From contig JAFEAQ010000011.1 in assembly GCA_018266295.1 (NCBI GenBank), positions 62,001-126,000 of the forward strand: a DNA stretch of 64,000 nt. Reading direction: 5' to 3'. Origin of the DNA: Bdellovibrionales bacterium. GTDB lineage: Bacteria > Bdellovibrionota > Bdellovibrionia > Bdellovibrionales > Bdellovibrionaceae. Position 1 is the first letter of the stretch, and every line of letters starts with the position of its first letter. Below the pieces are notes generated by a model. That model searched no databases. It saw nothing but the letters and a program-made list of their open reading frames with translations, and was not told the origin of the DNA. Shown here in pieces: positions 51,157 through 61,183 of this stretch. The translations under genes were made by a program, and so were the position numbers.

Positions 51157-54100
51157 ATGAAACGCCTGTGGGACGTATGCAGCATTCTCTCTCTTCTTCT
51201 CCTAGCTAGTCATGCTTGGGCAGGCACGGGCTTGACTTATCACGGCCGTATTCTCAAACCGGATGGCAGCGCTCTTGAAGGACCGGCGGTACAGTTCACT
51301 TTGCAGATTCGAAGCCCCGGCAATGAAAGCTGCCTTCTCTATCAAGAGACGCAGACGATTAATATGAGCGATAGCGGCGGAGCCTTCTCTCTGGAGATTG
51401 GCGCAGATCCAACATACCGTGTGGCGGCTTCGGTAGACGGCGGCTATTCTCTTGCAAAAGTTTTTGCCAATAACAGCACTCTCACATTGCCAAACTGTGC
51501 TTACGGTTCAACCTATACACCGAATACTGCCGACTCTCGCCTGCTCTATATTAGTTTCAATGACGGTAGTGGGGCGCAGAATCTCACAGCTCAGAAAATC
51601 AACTACGTGCCCTATGCCATCGAATCGATGCAAGTCAATGGCTACAAAGCCAATCAGCTTTTACGCGTCGACACCGGCAGCGCTCCAGTTTTAACCTCAG
51701 GAAATTTGACGGTCCTAAATGATCTCTTTAACGGTGTTCTGACCAATTCCACAGCAAGCTTGAAGCTACCAACAACCGTCGGTACTTCCGGCCAAGTGAT
51801 GCAAACGGATGGCTCCGGAAATCTTTCGTGGGTGACGCCCGCGTCAGGTTTGGGATACACCCCATTGAATAAGGCAGGAGATACCCTGTCGGGAGCCTTA
51901 GAACTTGCCTCGAATAATTTGATCAATACCGGCAATATCTCGATGGCTTCAAATAAATACTTCACTCTTTCTGCGAACACCACCAACGGCACTGTCGCCG
52001 GTCAAATGTGGTACGATACCGGCGTCATTAAATACTTTGACGGCACAAGCGTTCGCGCGCTTGGTGTTTCTGGCGCAGCACCGACTCTGGCTGCTTCTGA
52101 TATCACTGGTGCTTTGGGTTATACACCGGTTTCATCAGCAAATGGCTATGTCAATGGTGGCAATACCTTTGGCGCCAATGCGACCGTGGGACTGAATGAC
52201 GCTTTCAAATTAGGTTTTAAAACCAATAACACCACACAAATGACTCTTGATTCAAACGGCAATTTGGGTGTCGGTACTGCCTCTCCATGGAGAAAGCTCC
52301 ATGTTCAATACACCGCAAGCGCCTCTGATGACGGTATCATTGTCGACAATCTTGGTAATGCTGGCGCCAATCTTTCTTTAAAAAGTTCGGGAGCCGGCGG
52401 ACACGAATACATGATGATCTCTACAGGCTCTGCGAATTCGACAGGCGCGGGATCTTTCGGAATCTTTGATCAAAATGCAGTTTCCTACAGAATGGTGATT
52501 GGCCCTACCGGAAACGTGGGTATCGGCATGTTGGCGCCGGCATATACTTTAGATTTAGGTTCAAGAACCGATGCCCTTCGTTTGCCTTCCGGTTTAGATG
52601 CAACCCGTCCTACAAACGCGGCGGGCTTGATTCGTTACAACACAACTTCAAATGTTGTTGAATATAATAATGGCTCTGCTTGGATAACCGTTGGTTCTAG
52701 CGGAGGAAGCTTGCCAGCCATTGCCGCTGGTCAAGTGTGGGTTGGTAATGCATCAGGCGCTGCTCAAGCATTTAGCTTGTCTGGTGATGTTGCTTCAGTA
52801 TCTAACACAGGTTCTGTCGTAGTTAATAAAACAACAACCGGTCAAGCCAATTACATCTTAGCTCTTGATGGCTCTGGGGTTGCTAACGTTAAGGGCCTTG
52901 ACATGCAAACAGGCACTGGCAAAGTGACTTTGCAAACTGCGGGGGCTTTCACAAACTACGTGCTCACGCTCCCAAATGCGGCTCCAGCGAATAATCAAAT
53001 CTTAAAATCAGATGCTTCAGGAAATCTTTCTTGGGTGACGTATTTAGCTCAAGTTTCTGATTCAGCTCCCCTCACTAACGGTAAAATGTGGATCGGGAAT
53101 GCATCAGGTATCGCTTCTGAAGTGACCTTGTCGGGCGATGCGACGATTTCTAATGCAGGCTTATTGACTCTTAAAAATACCGGCACCGTCGGCACCTATT
53201 TCAAAGTAGTGACAGACGCTCAAGGTCGCGTGACTTCTGGAGGCGCCCTTGCTTCTGGAGATGTGATAACAGCTCTTGGCTATACGCCAGCAACTCCAGG
53301 ATCTGGATACATCAATGGCGGGAATACTTTTGGGGCCGATGCCACAATGGGACTCAATGACAATCACAATTTAGGCTTTAGAACGAACAATAAAACCCAA
53401 ATGACCCTCACAGGAACGGGCTACTTAGGAGTTGGTACAGCCACTCCGCGCGGTAATTTAGATGTCACTTCTCCCGATGTGGCTGAAATGTTTTTAACAA
53501 GTAGCAGTGGCGCGAACTACACAGGAAGCGGCCTTGTTTTACAAAGTCTTTCCGCAGCTGGTGGCTCTCGTGCCATGGGTATTTTTATGCATGATGAAGC
53601 GGATCAAGATGAGTGGTTTGCGGGAAGACCGTTTAACTGGATCGGAGATAATGACGCTTATATTATTAGCCGTAAAACAAGCACGGCTAATCATGATCGC
53701 TCTACGTCAGAAGGGGTTCTGTCTCTTTTAACAATTAAAGGAAATGGCAATGTCGGTATTGGTAATAACACTCCTTCAGTGTCTTTGGATTTAAGTGCGA
53801 AAACAGATGCCGTTTCGTTACCAAAGGGAACCACAGCTCAGCAGCCGTCTAATGCCGCGGGACTGATTCGCTATAATACATCTAATAACGTTGTTGAATA
53901 TAACAACGGCTCCGGCTGGTTGACACTCGCTTCCAACAGCGCGGGCACTCCTTTTGTGAACGGCGGCAACTCTTTCGGCGGAGCTGCGACTCTTGGTACG
54001 AATGACAACAACAACCTGAACTTTGAAGCCAATAATACAACGATCATGACTATTAAACCGGCCGGCACCATCGGCATTAACACCAACAATCAATCAGCAA

Positions 54101-55296
54101 CACTGGCGATTGCAAAGTCCACTGCGCCGACAACAATCACTGCAGCTAATTCTTACTTGCATTTAGGGGCCGATGAGCAAAACAGCAACTCTTACCGTCT
54201 CATCAGCTTTGGTTACAAAACTCTCGAGGTCTATCCTGCAGCCTATATGGGCTTTCAAGAAACCAGCACTTCAAACTCTTCTCGAGGTGATTTGGTATTT
54301 GGTGCCCGCAGCTCGACCAGCGACGTCGCACCCGTCGAGATCATGCGCCTCACCAGTGCCGGAAATCTTTCATTGCCAAAAGCTGCAACCAGAATCGTCA
54401 GTGACTTTTCAAATGCCACGGTTGCAAACCGTACTTTCTTCCAAACCTCAACGACAGACCAAAACACCGTTGTCGGCGCACTTCCTAATAACTCAGGCTC
54501 TAGCAACGCAAACCCGGGCTCTGGGTTTCAAGTTTTTAATAATGCGAGTCCGACGAATGCTGCCGTTGGCATGCTTGCTGCGGATCAAGGCTTGGTTTAC
54601 ATCGCCAGCAATGTTACTGGTACAGGGACAGCTCTGCCATTGGCGTTTGTACTAAACACGTCAGAAAAAATGCGTATACAAACAGATGGCAGTGTCGGTA
54701 TTGGTACATCCGCGCCGAATGCAAAACTACAGGTAACCCGTGACTTCGGCACTGCGAACGGTGGCGGCGCTACGGTCGCTTCTTTTCAAGGGAACAACGC
54801 CGGCGACCAAAACTACTATCTGCTTGCTGCTTATCATGGGCCGTCTTGGAGATTTCTTGTTGATGGAACTGGAAATGCCAATTTTGCGGGAACTGTTTCT
54901 CAGTCGTCAGATCTTCGCTTAAAACAAGACATAACAACCATCGACGGAGCCCTCGAAAAACTGTCACCAATTCGTGGAGTCAATTACTACTGGGCAGACC
55001 CAACACGCTCTACAAAAAAACAACTGGGCGTGATCGCTCAAGAAGTTGAAAAAAGCTTTCCGGAAGCTATTTCTGAAGATAAAGAGGGTTACAAAACTGT
55101 GAATTACACTGGCTTGATTGGCCCTATTATCCAAGGATTGAAGGAGCTCCACAATAAATGGTTTGTTGATAGTTCCAAAATTCACGAAGAATTGCTCGAA
55201 CAAAAACGTGCGATTTCGTCTCTAGAAGAGCAAAATAAACTTCTCAAGTCCGCTCTCTGCGAAAAAGATCCGTCTTACAGTTTTTGTCAGCGATAA
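51157..55296 (+). CDS. Giant MAT-like fibre protein 1 with S74 chaperone domain (1379 aa)
   Basis: I set the start at ATG 51157 (MKRLWDV), which has AAGGA 8 bases upstream; ATG 51151 is too close to it. A signal peptide (residues 1-22) is followed by a conserved N-terminal domain (GTGLTYHGRILKPDG, CLLYQETQTINMSDS). Then come many repeats of the phage-tail-fibre kind (LGYTPLNKAGDTLSG, NGGNTFG, GNVGIG, AAGLIRYNTTSN) and a C-terminal peptidase-S74-type intramolecular chaperone beginning SDLRLKQDI (residue 1251). The end is a coiled coil and ALCEKDPSYSFCQR. This organisation matches the mosaic adhesive trimeric fibres of Bdellovibrio, used for prey recognition and invasion. Trimer formation is expected for the family. 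Confidence 0.9.
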   Translation: MKRLWDVCSILSLLLLASHAWAGTGLTYHGRILKPDGSALEGPAVQFTLQIRSPGNESCLLYQETQTINMSDSGGAFSLEIGADPTYRVAASVDGGYSLAKVFANNSTLTLPNCAYGSTYTPNTADSRLLYISFNDGSGAQNLTAQKINYVPYAIESMQVNGYKANQLLRVDTGSAPVLTSGNLTVLNDLFNGVLTNSTASLKLPTTVGTSGQVMQTDGSGNLSWVTPASGLGYTPLNKAGDTLSGALELASNNLINTGNISMASNKYFTLSANTTNGTVAGQMWYDTGVIKYFDGTSVRALGVSGAAPTLAASDITGALGYTPVSSANGYVNGGNTFGANATVGLNDAFKLGFKTNNTTQMTLDSNGNLGVGTASPWRKLHVQYTASASDDGIIVDNLGNAGANLSLKSSGAGGHEYMMISTGSANSTGAGSFGIFDQNAVSYRMVIGPTGNVGIGMLAPAYTLDLGSRTDALRLPSGLDATRPTNAAGLIRYNTTSNVVEYNNGSAWITVGSSGGSLPAIAAGQVWVGNASGAAQAFSLSGDVASVSNTGSVVVNKTTTGQANYILALDGSGVANVKGLDMQTGTGKVTLQTAGAFTNYVLTLPNAAPANNQILKSDASGNLSWVTYLAQVSDSAPLTNGKMWIGNASGIASEVTLSGDATISNAGLLTLKNTGTVGTYFKVVTDAQGRVTSGGALASGDVITALGYTPATPGSGYINGGNTFGADATMGLNDNHNLGFRTNNKTQMTLTGTGYLGVGTATPRGNLDVTSPDVAEMFLTSSSGANYTGSGLVLQSLSAAGGSRAMGIFMHDEADQDEWFAGRPFNWIGDNDAYIISRKTSTANHDRSTSEGVLSLLTIKGNGNVGIGNNTPSVSLDLSAKTDAVSLPKGTTAQQPSNAAGLIRYNTSNNVVEYNNGSGWLTLASNSAGTPFVNGGNSFGGAATLGTNDNNNLNFEANNTTIMTIKPAGTIGINTNNQSATLAIAKSTAPTTITAANSYLHLGADEQNSNSYRLISFGYKTLEVYPAAYMGFQETSTSNSSRGDLVFGARSSTSDVAPVEIMRLTSAGNLSLPKAATRIVSDFSNATVANRTFFQTSTTDQNTVVGALPNNSGSSNANPGSGFQVFNNASPTNAAVGMLAADQGLVYIASNVTGTGTALPLAFVLNTSEKMRIQTDGSVGIGTSAPNAKLQVTRDFGTANGGGATVASFQGNNAGDQNYYLLAAYHGPSWRFLVDGTGNANFAGTVSQSSDLRLKQDITTIDGALEKLSPIRGVNYYWADPTRSTKKQLGVIAQEVEKSFPEAISEDKEGYKTVNYTGLIGPIIQGLKELHNKWFVDSSKIHEELLEQKRAISSLEEQNKLLKSALCEKDPSYSFCQR

Positions 55297-55424
55297 TTGA
55301 CAAGAAAAAACAAATACCACACGAGCAAGGAATTCGAAAAAATACTCGCTTTCATATCCTGATGTGATATCCGCCCTTTAGCAATCCGCGAGTGTCCCCG
55401 ATGAGTTCATTGAGGATACAAACT

Positions 55425-58400
55425 ATGAGATACCATCTGTACGTTTTCGGAATTCTATCTCTACTCTTAGTAGCTCAGACAGCCATGGCTTCTGGCACGG
55501 GCCTCACTTACCATGGGCGCATCTTAAAGCCCGATGGAACTCCACTGGAGTCTTCAGCCGTCCAATTCACATTGGAGATCCGAAGCCCTGGCAGCGAAGC
55601 CTGTTTGCTCTATCAAGAGACACAAACTATTAACATGAGCGACAGCGCTGGCACATTCTCACTCGAGCTTGGTGCAAACCCAACATTCCGCGCCTCTGCG
55701 GCTGTTGACGGCGGCTTGTCACTTTCAAAAATTTTCGGCAACAAAGGTACGCTCACTGTTCCTAATTGTAACTTCGGAACTAGCTATACACCGAACGTCG
55801 CCGATGGCCGGATTCTTTATATTACTTTTAACGACGGCAGCGGCGCGCAGAGTTTGAGCCCGCAGAAAATCACCTTCGTCCCGTTTGCAATCGAAGCGAT
55901 GCAGCTCAATGGCTATACAGCAAGCCAGTTCTTGCGTGTGGACTCCGGCACAGCACCCGCACTGACAGCAGCAAACCTCACGACGTTGAATGATCTCTTT
56001 AACGGAACACTGAATATCAACACGACCGGCACTGTGACTTCTTCAGGTGCTGTCTCAGGCTCTGAAATGCGTACGTCCGCTATTAAAGTTTACAACGGCA
56101 GCAACTATGTTCAGCTGACGGCACCAACCTTGACGGGCAATGTTCTTTTTAAACTTCCCGCGGCTGATGGCGGTGCGGGCCAAGTTCTGCAAACAGATGG
56201 CTCCGGCAACCTATCTTGGGTGACGCCTTCTGTTGGCGGTGGAGGCACCATTACGGCTGTCAATGTGACGGCCCCTCTCACAAACACGGGAACAGCGACG
56301 GTTCCAAATATCGGTATTCCAATGGCGGGAGGGACTCAATCCGGTTATCTTAGTACAGCTGATTGGAACACATTCAATAATAAACTCGGTGGCTCTGATA
56401 TCACATCAAGCCTGATCACGACGACTTTGGGTTATGTGCCGTTGAATAAAGCCGGCGACACAATGAGCGGAGATCTCAGCACTCAAAACATCACGATGGC
56501 CGCCAACAAATATTTGACGCTCTCTTCGAACTCAACTCCAGGAACTTCAGCCGGACAGGTTTGGTTCGATAGTGGATCTATCAAATACTTCGACGGGTCC
56601 GGCGTAAAGTCCATCAGTACAGCCACCAATACTCTTTCAACGGCATTGGCATCAGGCCAAATCTGGGTGGGTAACGCTTCCGGCGGCGCTCAAGCGACGT
56701 CTCTTGCCGGTGACATTAATTCTGTTTCTAATACAGGCTCTGTTGTCGTGAATAAAACGACGAGCGGTCAGAGCAATACCATTCTTAGCCTTGATGGTTC
56801 AGGCGTCGGTACAATGAAAGGGCTTGCTCTCAGTAACACGGGCACTGTCACTCTTTCGGCGCAAACGGCTTCAGCCACTTATGGTTTAAGACTACCAGCT
56901 GCTGCGCCAACAGACACTCAGACATTGCAAGCAGATGCCTCAGGCAATTTATCATGGGTTAGCAGCAATGCTCTCAACAACAGCTATTTGAACGGCGGAA
57001 ACTCCTTCGGGGCTGATTCGTTGATAGGGCTTAATGACAACTACAATTTGAACATCGCCACCAACGGCACACCTCGAATAACCGTTTTATCAAATGGTAA
57101 CGTCGGTATCGGCACGACCAGTCCAGGCAAAACGTTGGAAGTGAACGGAACTACGATGTTCCGAGATAAAGTGAGCCTCGGATTTATGAAAGACCTGGAA
57201 TTCAATGGCGGAAATATTACTGGCGCTAATAAAATTGCGATGAACACCGTGCCGGGCTATCAAATCGATGTTAATTCAAACTTCTCATCAAGTTATTCTG
57301 CATCGAGTGTTGCCGCTAAATCACCTGACAGCAGCGGCGGGGTTCGCTCATTTAATACTGCCCCAGGCGATGGCAATGCGGCTTTTTATCAAATAGCAGC
57401 GACAAATACGGCGTCAACATTGCAAAACGCCTATATTGGTGCGGTCTCGCAAACAGCCGGATATGCTCCGGTCCTCGTGATCGGTCAGCAAACGGGAGCT
57501 AACTCCTACAATGAGCGCATGCGTATCGACGCCAACGGCAACGTCGGCATCGGCACCACCAATCCTTCGGTGTCTCTGGATCTCGGTTCAAAGAAAGATG
57601 CCATTCGCTTGCCTGCAGGTACTACTGCGGAACAACCAGTGTCTCCTGCTGATGGCATGCTTCGTTACAATACCACCAATAGTGCTCTGGAGTACTCAAG
57701 CGGTGGCAGCTGGACGAGCGTTGGCTCTGGCAGCGGATCTTTTAGCAATATCACCGGGCCGGGAGCGATTAACATCACTGCCGGCGGCACAAATCAGAAT
57801 GTCACACTCACCGCTTCAGGCACAGGTGTCGTTACTTCTCCAAGCGTTGTAACCGTGACAAATACGACAGCCTCAACGACTTACAATAACGGAGCGCTCG
57901 TCGTCTCTGGTGGCGTCGGCGTCAGCGGCGCGATCAACACGAATTCCAATATCACCGCTGCGGGCACGATCACATCAACAGCCTCGAACATTTACAAAGC
58001 CAATGGCGACGCTGTGATGATGATTCAATCAGAAAATACATCGACCACCACAGCTCGCTATCCCCGTTTGGATCTTTATAATTTTATGGGAAGTCCCGCG
58101 ACGGGTAATGGCGGTAACCCCGGCATTAACTTGATTAACTATCGCGGCACAAGCTCAACAACAGCGGCAATGAAGGGCGGCGAATCTATTGGTTCCGTCG
58201 TCTTTGGTGGATCTTATAACACCGGCGGAGGCTACTATGAAACAGCTTCCATCTGGGCTCAGACAACCGAGAACTTCTCGTCGACCGCCGCAGGAACGAG
58301 CTTGCAGTTCTACGTGACTCCGAACGGCACCAAAGTTCAAAAGCAAAAAATGACTCTCGACCAAAGCGGCTTCTTAGGGCTCAATACGGCAAGTCCCACA

Positions 58401-60152
58401 GATCCGCTCCATATCGTTGAGGCGGATTCTAGCTTGGGTGTTCGCATCGAAAACCAATCTTCAACTGCATCACGCACACCGGGCATCTCGATTAAAAATT
58501 ATTCCGGTACATTCTCCGGCGGCCCGACCCTGCTCTTTGAAACTGCTCGCGGCAGCAGCTCCAGCACTTCAACTATCAAGAGCGGAGACAACCTCGGTCA
58601 GATTTTATTTCAAGGTCTCAAAAACGGATCTAATTATGTGATGGGCGCGCAAATCTATGGCCAAGCTTCCGAAGACTGGGCTTCGGGTACGGCCGGCACG
58701 AGTATGATCTTTAGCACCATTGCAAGTGGCGCAACTTCCGCTTCAGAAAGAATGCGCATCGACGGCGCCACAGGACGCGTTGGCATCGGTGCGAGCAGTC
58801 CGAATAACACTTTGCAAGTTGGCAGCACGGGTTCTTCGACAACGAAGCAAGGTATTTACGTCGGCACTTATCTCAGCACGGCGGGCTCCGCTCAATACAA
58901 TGGTAACTGGACTAGCAGCGGTTATTGGGGCTTAGGCCCTGCCACAAATGCTTCCGATAGCACCATCCTCCTCGGCAACACCGTCGATCAACAAGGCACT
59001 TGGAATGGCACTCAGACTCTGAACCTCTCTGTCGGCGGGAAAATCGGTGTCGGCACGATCGCTCCGATAGCACCACTTGACGTACGTGGTAACCGTTCTT
59101 TTGAAGCTTCCATGGCCACAGCAAACACGGCCAACGATGGCTATTCAGGATTGAATATTTACGATGATACCGGCGCCAACAAGGCTCTGATTGCCTATGG
59201 AAACTCAGGCGCCGGCGTGGCTTCTTCTTCCCTTATTGTCTCTACCCGAGATACAACCTCACCGATTGTCTTTGGTATCAACGCCAATGAAGTGGCGCGC
59301 ATTTCATCAAGTGGCAACTTCGGAATCGGCACCAACAGTCCGGGCTATAAATTAGACGTCAATGGTATTGCCGGTGCCACGACCATCAGGGTTGGTAATG
59401 GAACCTACTCTGTCCCAAGCATTAGTTTTACCAACTACCCAGGAGTTGGCATCTGGTCCAACGGCAATTTAAGTTTTTCAAACAACGGCCTACAAATGAC
59501 TTTGAATACCAACTCGCTCGCTTTCAATGCAGGCGGTGCGGGACCGCAAATCTATCAAACTGGAGGCAACGCTGCGAAACCTTCGTACGCCTTCAACGTC
59601 GACAGTGATACTGGAATGTTCAATCCGAACGCCAGCGGCGGCAGCAAACAACTCGGCTTTTCAACCGCGGGTGTCGAGCGACTTCGCATTGATGCTTCGG
59701 GGAATGTTGGTATCGGTACGACAACGCCAGGATATTTGCTCGACGTGAATGGCTCAACAGCCAATGTTAGCGGCGCCTGGGTTGTACGCTCGGACCAACG
59801 CTTGAAACGTGATATTGCAACTCTTGAAAATCCTCTCGACACCGTTCTTAAACTTCGTGGCGTCTCTTTCCACTGGAAAGACGACAAAATGGATCAGCAG
59901 TACGGTATTCAACGCGGCTTCATCGCTCAGGAGATGGAACAAGTCGTGCCAGAGTGGGTTCACGAAGGTAATGACGGTTACAAACGCATCGAGAAAACCG
60001 GGATCGAGGCTTACTTCGTTGAAGCCATCAAAGAGCTTTACAACAAATGGTTCACCGATCACGAACGCATTGCTGAGCTTGAAAAACAAAACAGAGAGCT
60101 TAAAGAAGCTCTCTGCGAGATGAATCCAAATAGTAAGATTTGTAAAAACTAA
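55425..60152 (+). CDS. Giant MAT-like fibre protein 2 with S74 chaperone domain (1575 aa)
   Basis: GAGGA lies 8 bases before ATG 55425 (MRYHLYVFG), which starts a clean signal peptide; GTG 55392 and ATG 55401 are poorer starts. The N-terminal domain is strongly similar to that of the fibre upstream (GTGLTYHGRILKPDGTP, CLLYQETQTINMSDS). Central repeats share LGYVPLNKAGDTMSG, NGGNSFG and GNVGIGTT with it. Other segments (residues about 700-1400) are different, showing modular exchange. The S74 domain begins SDQRLKRDI (Ser1456), and the coiled-coil C-terminus ends ALCEMNPNSKICKN. The two genes are tandem paralogues separated by 128 bases. Likely a prey- or vesicle-facing trimeric fibre. Confidence 0.9.
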   Translation: MRYHLYVFGILSLLLVAQTAMASGTGLTYHGRILKPDGTPLESSAVQFTLEIRSPGSEACLLYQETQTINMSDSAGTFSLELGANPTFRASAAVDGGLSLSKIFGNKGTLTVPNCNFGTSYTPNVADGRILYITFNDGSGAQSLSPQKITFVPFAIEAMQLNGYTASQFLRVDSGTAPALTAANLTTLNDLFNGTLNINTTGTVTSSGAVSGSEMRTSAIKVYNGSNYVQLTAPTLTGNVLFKLPAADGGAGQVLQTDGSGNLSWVTPSVGGGGTITAVNVTAPLTNTGTATVPNIGIPMAGGTQSGYLSTADWNTFNNKLGGSDITSSLITTTLGYVPLNKAGDTMSGDLSTQNITMAANKYLTLSSNSTPGTSAGQVWFDSGSIKYFDGSGVKSISTATNTLSTALASGQIWVGNASGGAQATSLAGDINSVSNTGSVVVNKTTSGQSNTILSLDGSGVGTMKGLALSNTGTVTLSAQTASATYGLRLPAAAPTDTQTLQADASGNLSWVSSNALNNSYLNGGNSFGADSLIGLNDNYNLNIATNGTPRITVLSNGNVGIGTTSPGKTLEVNGTTMFRDKVSLGFMKDLEFNGGNITGANKIAMNTVPGYQIDVNSNFSSSYSASSVAAKSPDSSGGVRSFNTAPGDGNAAFYQIAATNTASTLQNAYIGAVSQTAGYAPVLVIGQQTGANSYNERMRIDANGNVGIGTTNPSVSLDLGSKKDAIRLPAGTTAEQPVSPADGMLRYNTTNSALEYSSGGSWTSVGSGSGSFSNITGPGAINITAGGTNQNVTLTASGTGVVTSPSVVTVTNTTASTTYNNGALVVSGGVGVSGAINTNSNITAAGTITSTASNIYKANGDAVMMIQSENTSTTTARYPRLDLYNFMGSPATGNGGNPGINLINYRGTSSTTAAMKGGESIGSVVFGGSYNTGGGYYETASIWAQTTENFSSTAAGTSLQFYVTPNGTKVQKQKMTLDQSGFLGLNTASPTDPLHIVEADSSLGVRIENQSSTASRTPGISIKNYSGTFSGGPTLLFETARGSSSSTSTIKSGDNLGQILFQGLKNGSNYVMGAQIYGQASEDWASGTAGTSMIFSTIASGATSASERMRIDGATGRVGIGASSPNNTLQVGSTGSSTTKQGIYVGTYLSTAGSAQYNGNWTSSGYWGLGPATNASDSTILLGNTVDQQGTWNGTQTLNLSVGGKIGVGTIAPIAPLDVRGNRSFEASMATANTANDGYSGLNIYDDTGANKALIAYGNSGAGVASSSLIVSTRDTTSPIVFGINANEVARISSSGNFGIGTNSPGYKLDVNGIAGATTIRVGNGTYSVPSISFTNYPGVGIWSNGNLSFSNNGLQMTLNTNSLAFNAGGAGPQIYQTGGNAAKPSYAFNVDSDTGMFNPNASGGSKQLGFSTAGVERLRIDASGNVGIGTTTPGYLLDVNGSTANVSGAWVVRSDQRLKRDIATLENPLDTVLKLRGVSFHWKDDKMDQQYGIQRGFIAQEMEQVVPEWVHEGNDGYKRIEKTGIEAYFVEAIKELYNKWFTDHERIAELEKQNRELKEALCEMNPNSKICKN

Positions 60153-61073
60153 TTACTGGCGGCCGGTTGCCGCCTTGGAGGCTCCCCCACCTCCGGCGCT
60201 GCTGCCGCCGGAAGACGATGAAGAAGAAGCTGCAGGATCCTGGAAGTCGCCATTAGCCGACGCACAAACTTGCAAAGCCGTGCTCAAAACCTCAAGTCCA
60301 TTCATAGAGCTTGCATAACCTTCAGCCATTTTATCGAGCTCCGAAGATGTCGTCGCTGCACCTACGTTCGTTGGATCCCAAGTTCCGCTTTTCGTAGTCT
60401 TATCGATAAAGCCCTTCAAGCGAGCCGTATCAGACTTGATCACATCGTTATGAATTCTTTCAATCTGCGGAGATTGGTTGCCAAACGCCATCGCCATGTT
60501 TTTAAAGCTATCGATCGTAGCGCTGCAATAGCGAGTGGCTGTCGCCACGTCTTGCATGTTCTTCACAGTCGTCTGAGGCTTTGCCGCCTCTTTACCGTAA
60601 GATTCCATCAGACGCTTGCAAGATTGTTTCGTCGCTGTCACGCACTTCATATTGTTATCTGTGACAGTGGCGGCTCCACTCAGCACCTTACCTTTGAGTG
60701 AAGAGCCAAAACAGAATGTCGACGAACGAAGTCTATCCGCTGAGAAAGTCGATGATCTCGCATAGACCTTTGAAACGTCATTCCCCATCGGAGTAACGGT
60801 TGCTTCCGTCACCGTCAACACTTGCGAGTCATTGATATTCTCAGTCCCCCAAGCCATTGCATAATCGCCGCCATTTTTGGATTTCTGAGTCACCGTTTTT
60901 GCCTTGTTGTCAAAATTAACAGCGCTTTTCGCGCTGTTCGCAACTTTATTGCCATCAAAACTGTATTCGCCCCAATAATACTTCTTAAGAAGTTCGGGAC
61001 TGACTTCAGCGCGCGCAGAAAATGAAACAAGGCTTACGAAAGAAACGAAAACGGGAACAAAGGTCTTTTTCAT
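60153..61073 (-). CDS. Unknown secreted protein with Ser/Gly tail (306 aa)
   Basis: AAGGAG precedes the ATG at good spacing. A signal peptide (residues 1-22, ending ARAE) leads to a helical protein with about seven cysteines (FCFGSS, KCVTATKQSCKR, YCSATID, VCASANG) and a C-terminal Ser/Gly/Ala-rich tail (residues 280-306). No domain is recognised. It is convergent with the second fibre gene; their stop codons touch (60150-60152 and 60153-60155). The helical, disulfide-bonded character differs from the barrel and fibre neighbours. Function unknown. Confidence 0.83.
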   Translation of the reverse strand: MKKTFVPVFVSFVSLVSFSARAEVSPELLKKYYWGEYSFDGNKVANSAKSAVNFDNKAKTVTQKSKNGGDYAMAWGTENINDSQVLTVTEATVTPMGNDVSKVYARSSTFSADRLRSSTFCFGSSLKGKVLSGAATVTDNNMKCVTATKQSCKRLMESYGKEAAKPQTTVKNMQDVATATRYCSATIDSFKNMAMAFGNQSPQIERIHNDVIKSDTARLKGFIDKTTKSGTWDPTNVGAATTSSELDKMAEGYASSMNGLEVLSTALQVCASANGDFQDPAASSSSSSGGSSAGGGGASKAATGRQ

Positions 61074-61183
61074 GGATGGACTCCTTACTCTGTTATTTTA
61101 GCCTCCCATTGCGGGGGATCACAGAGCGGAGTATGGAATCTAGACCTAGGGACGACAGAAAGCCGTCCCGAAGGTAAACAAAA

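Noticed and set aside
55297-55424. A promoter with TTGACA at 55297 for the second fibre gene
   Set aside because: There is no convincing -10 box at 16-18 bases. The region also has no terminator, so the second fibre may depend on read-through or an unrecognised sigma factor.
51800-59800. CRISPR-like or DNA-level tandem repeats in the fibre genes
   Set aside because: The recurring blocks are conserved as protein motifs with varying codons and irregular spacing; there are no short identical repeats with equal spacers.
51157-60152. A prophage tail-fibre region
   Set aside because: Both fibre proteins have signal peptides, and no capsid, portal, tail-sheath, integrase or lysis gene is nearby. 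The repeats belong to exported adhesins.
61149-61169. Terminator for dut from the GGGACG/CGTCCC stem
   Set aside because: The stem is only 6 base pairs and no T run follows on the minus strand, so I did not call it a terminator.
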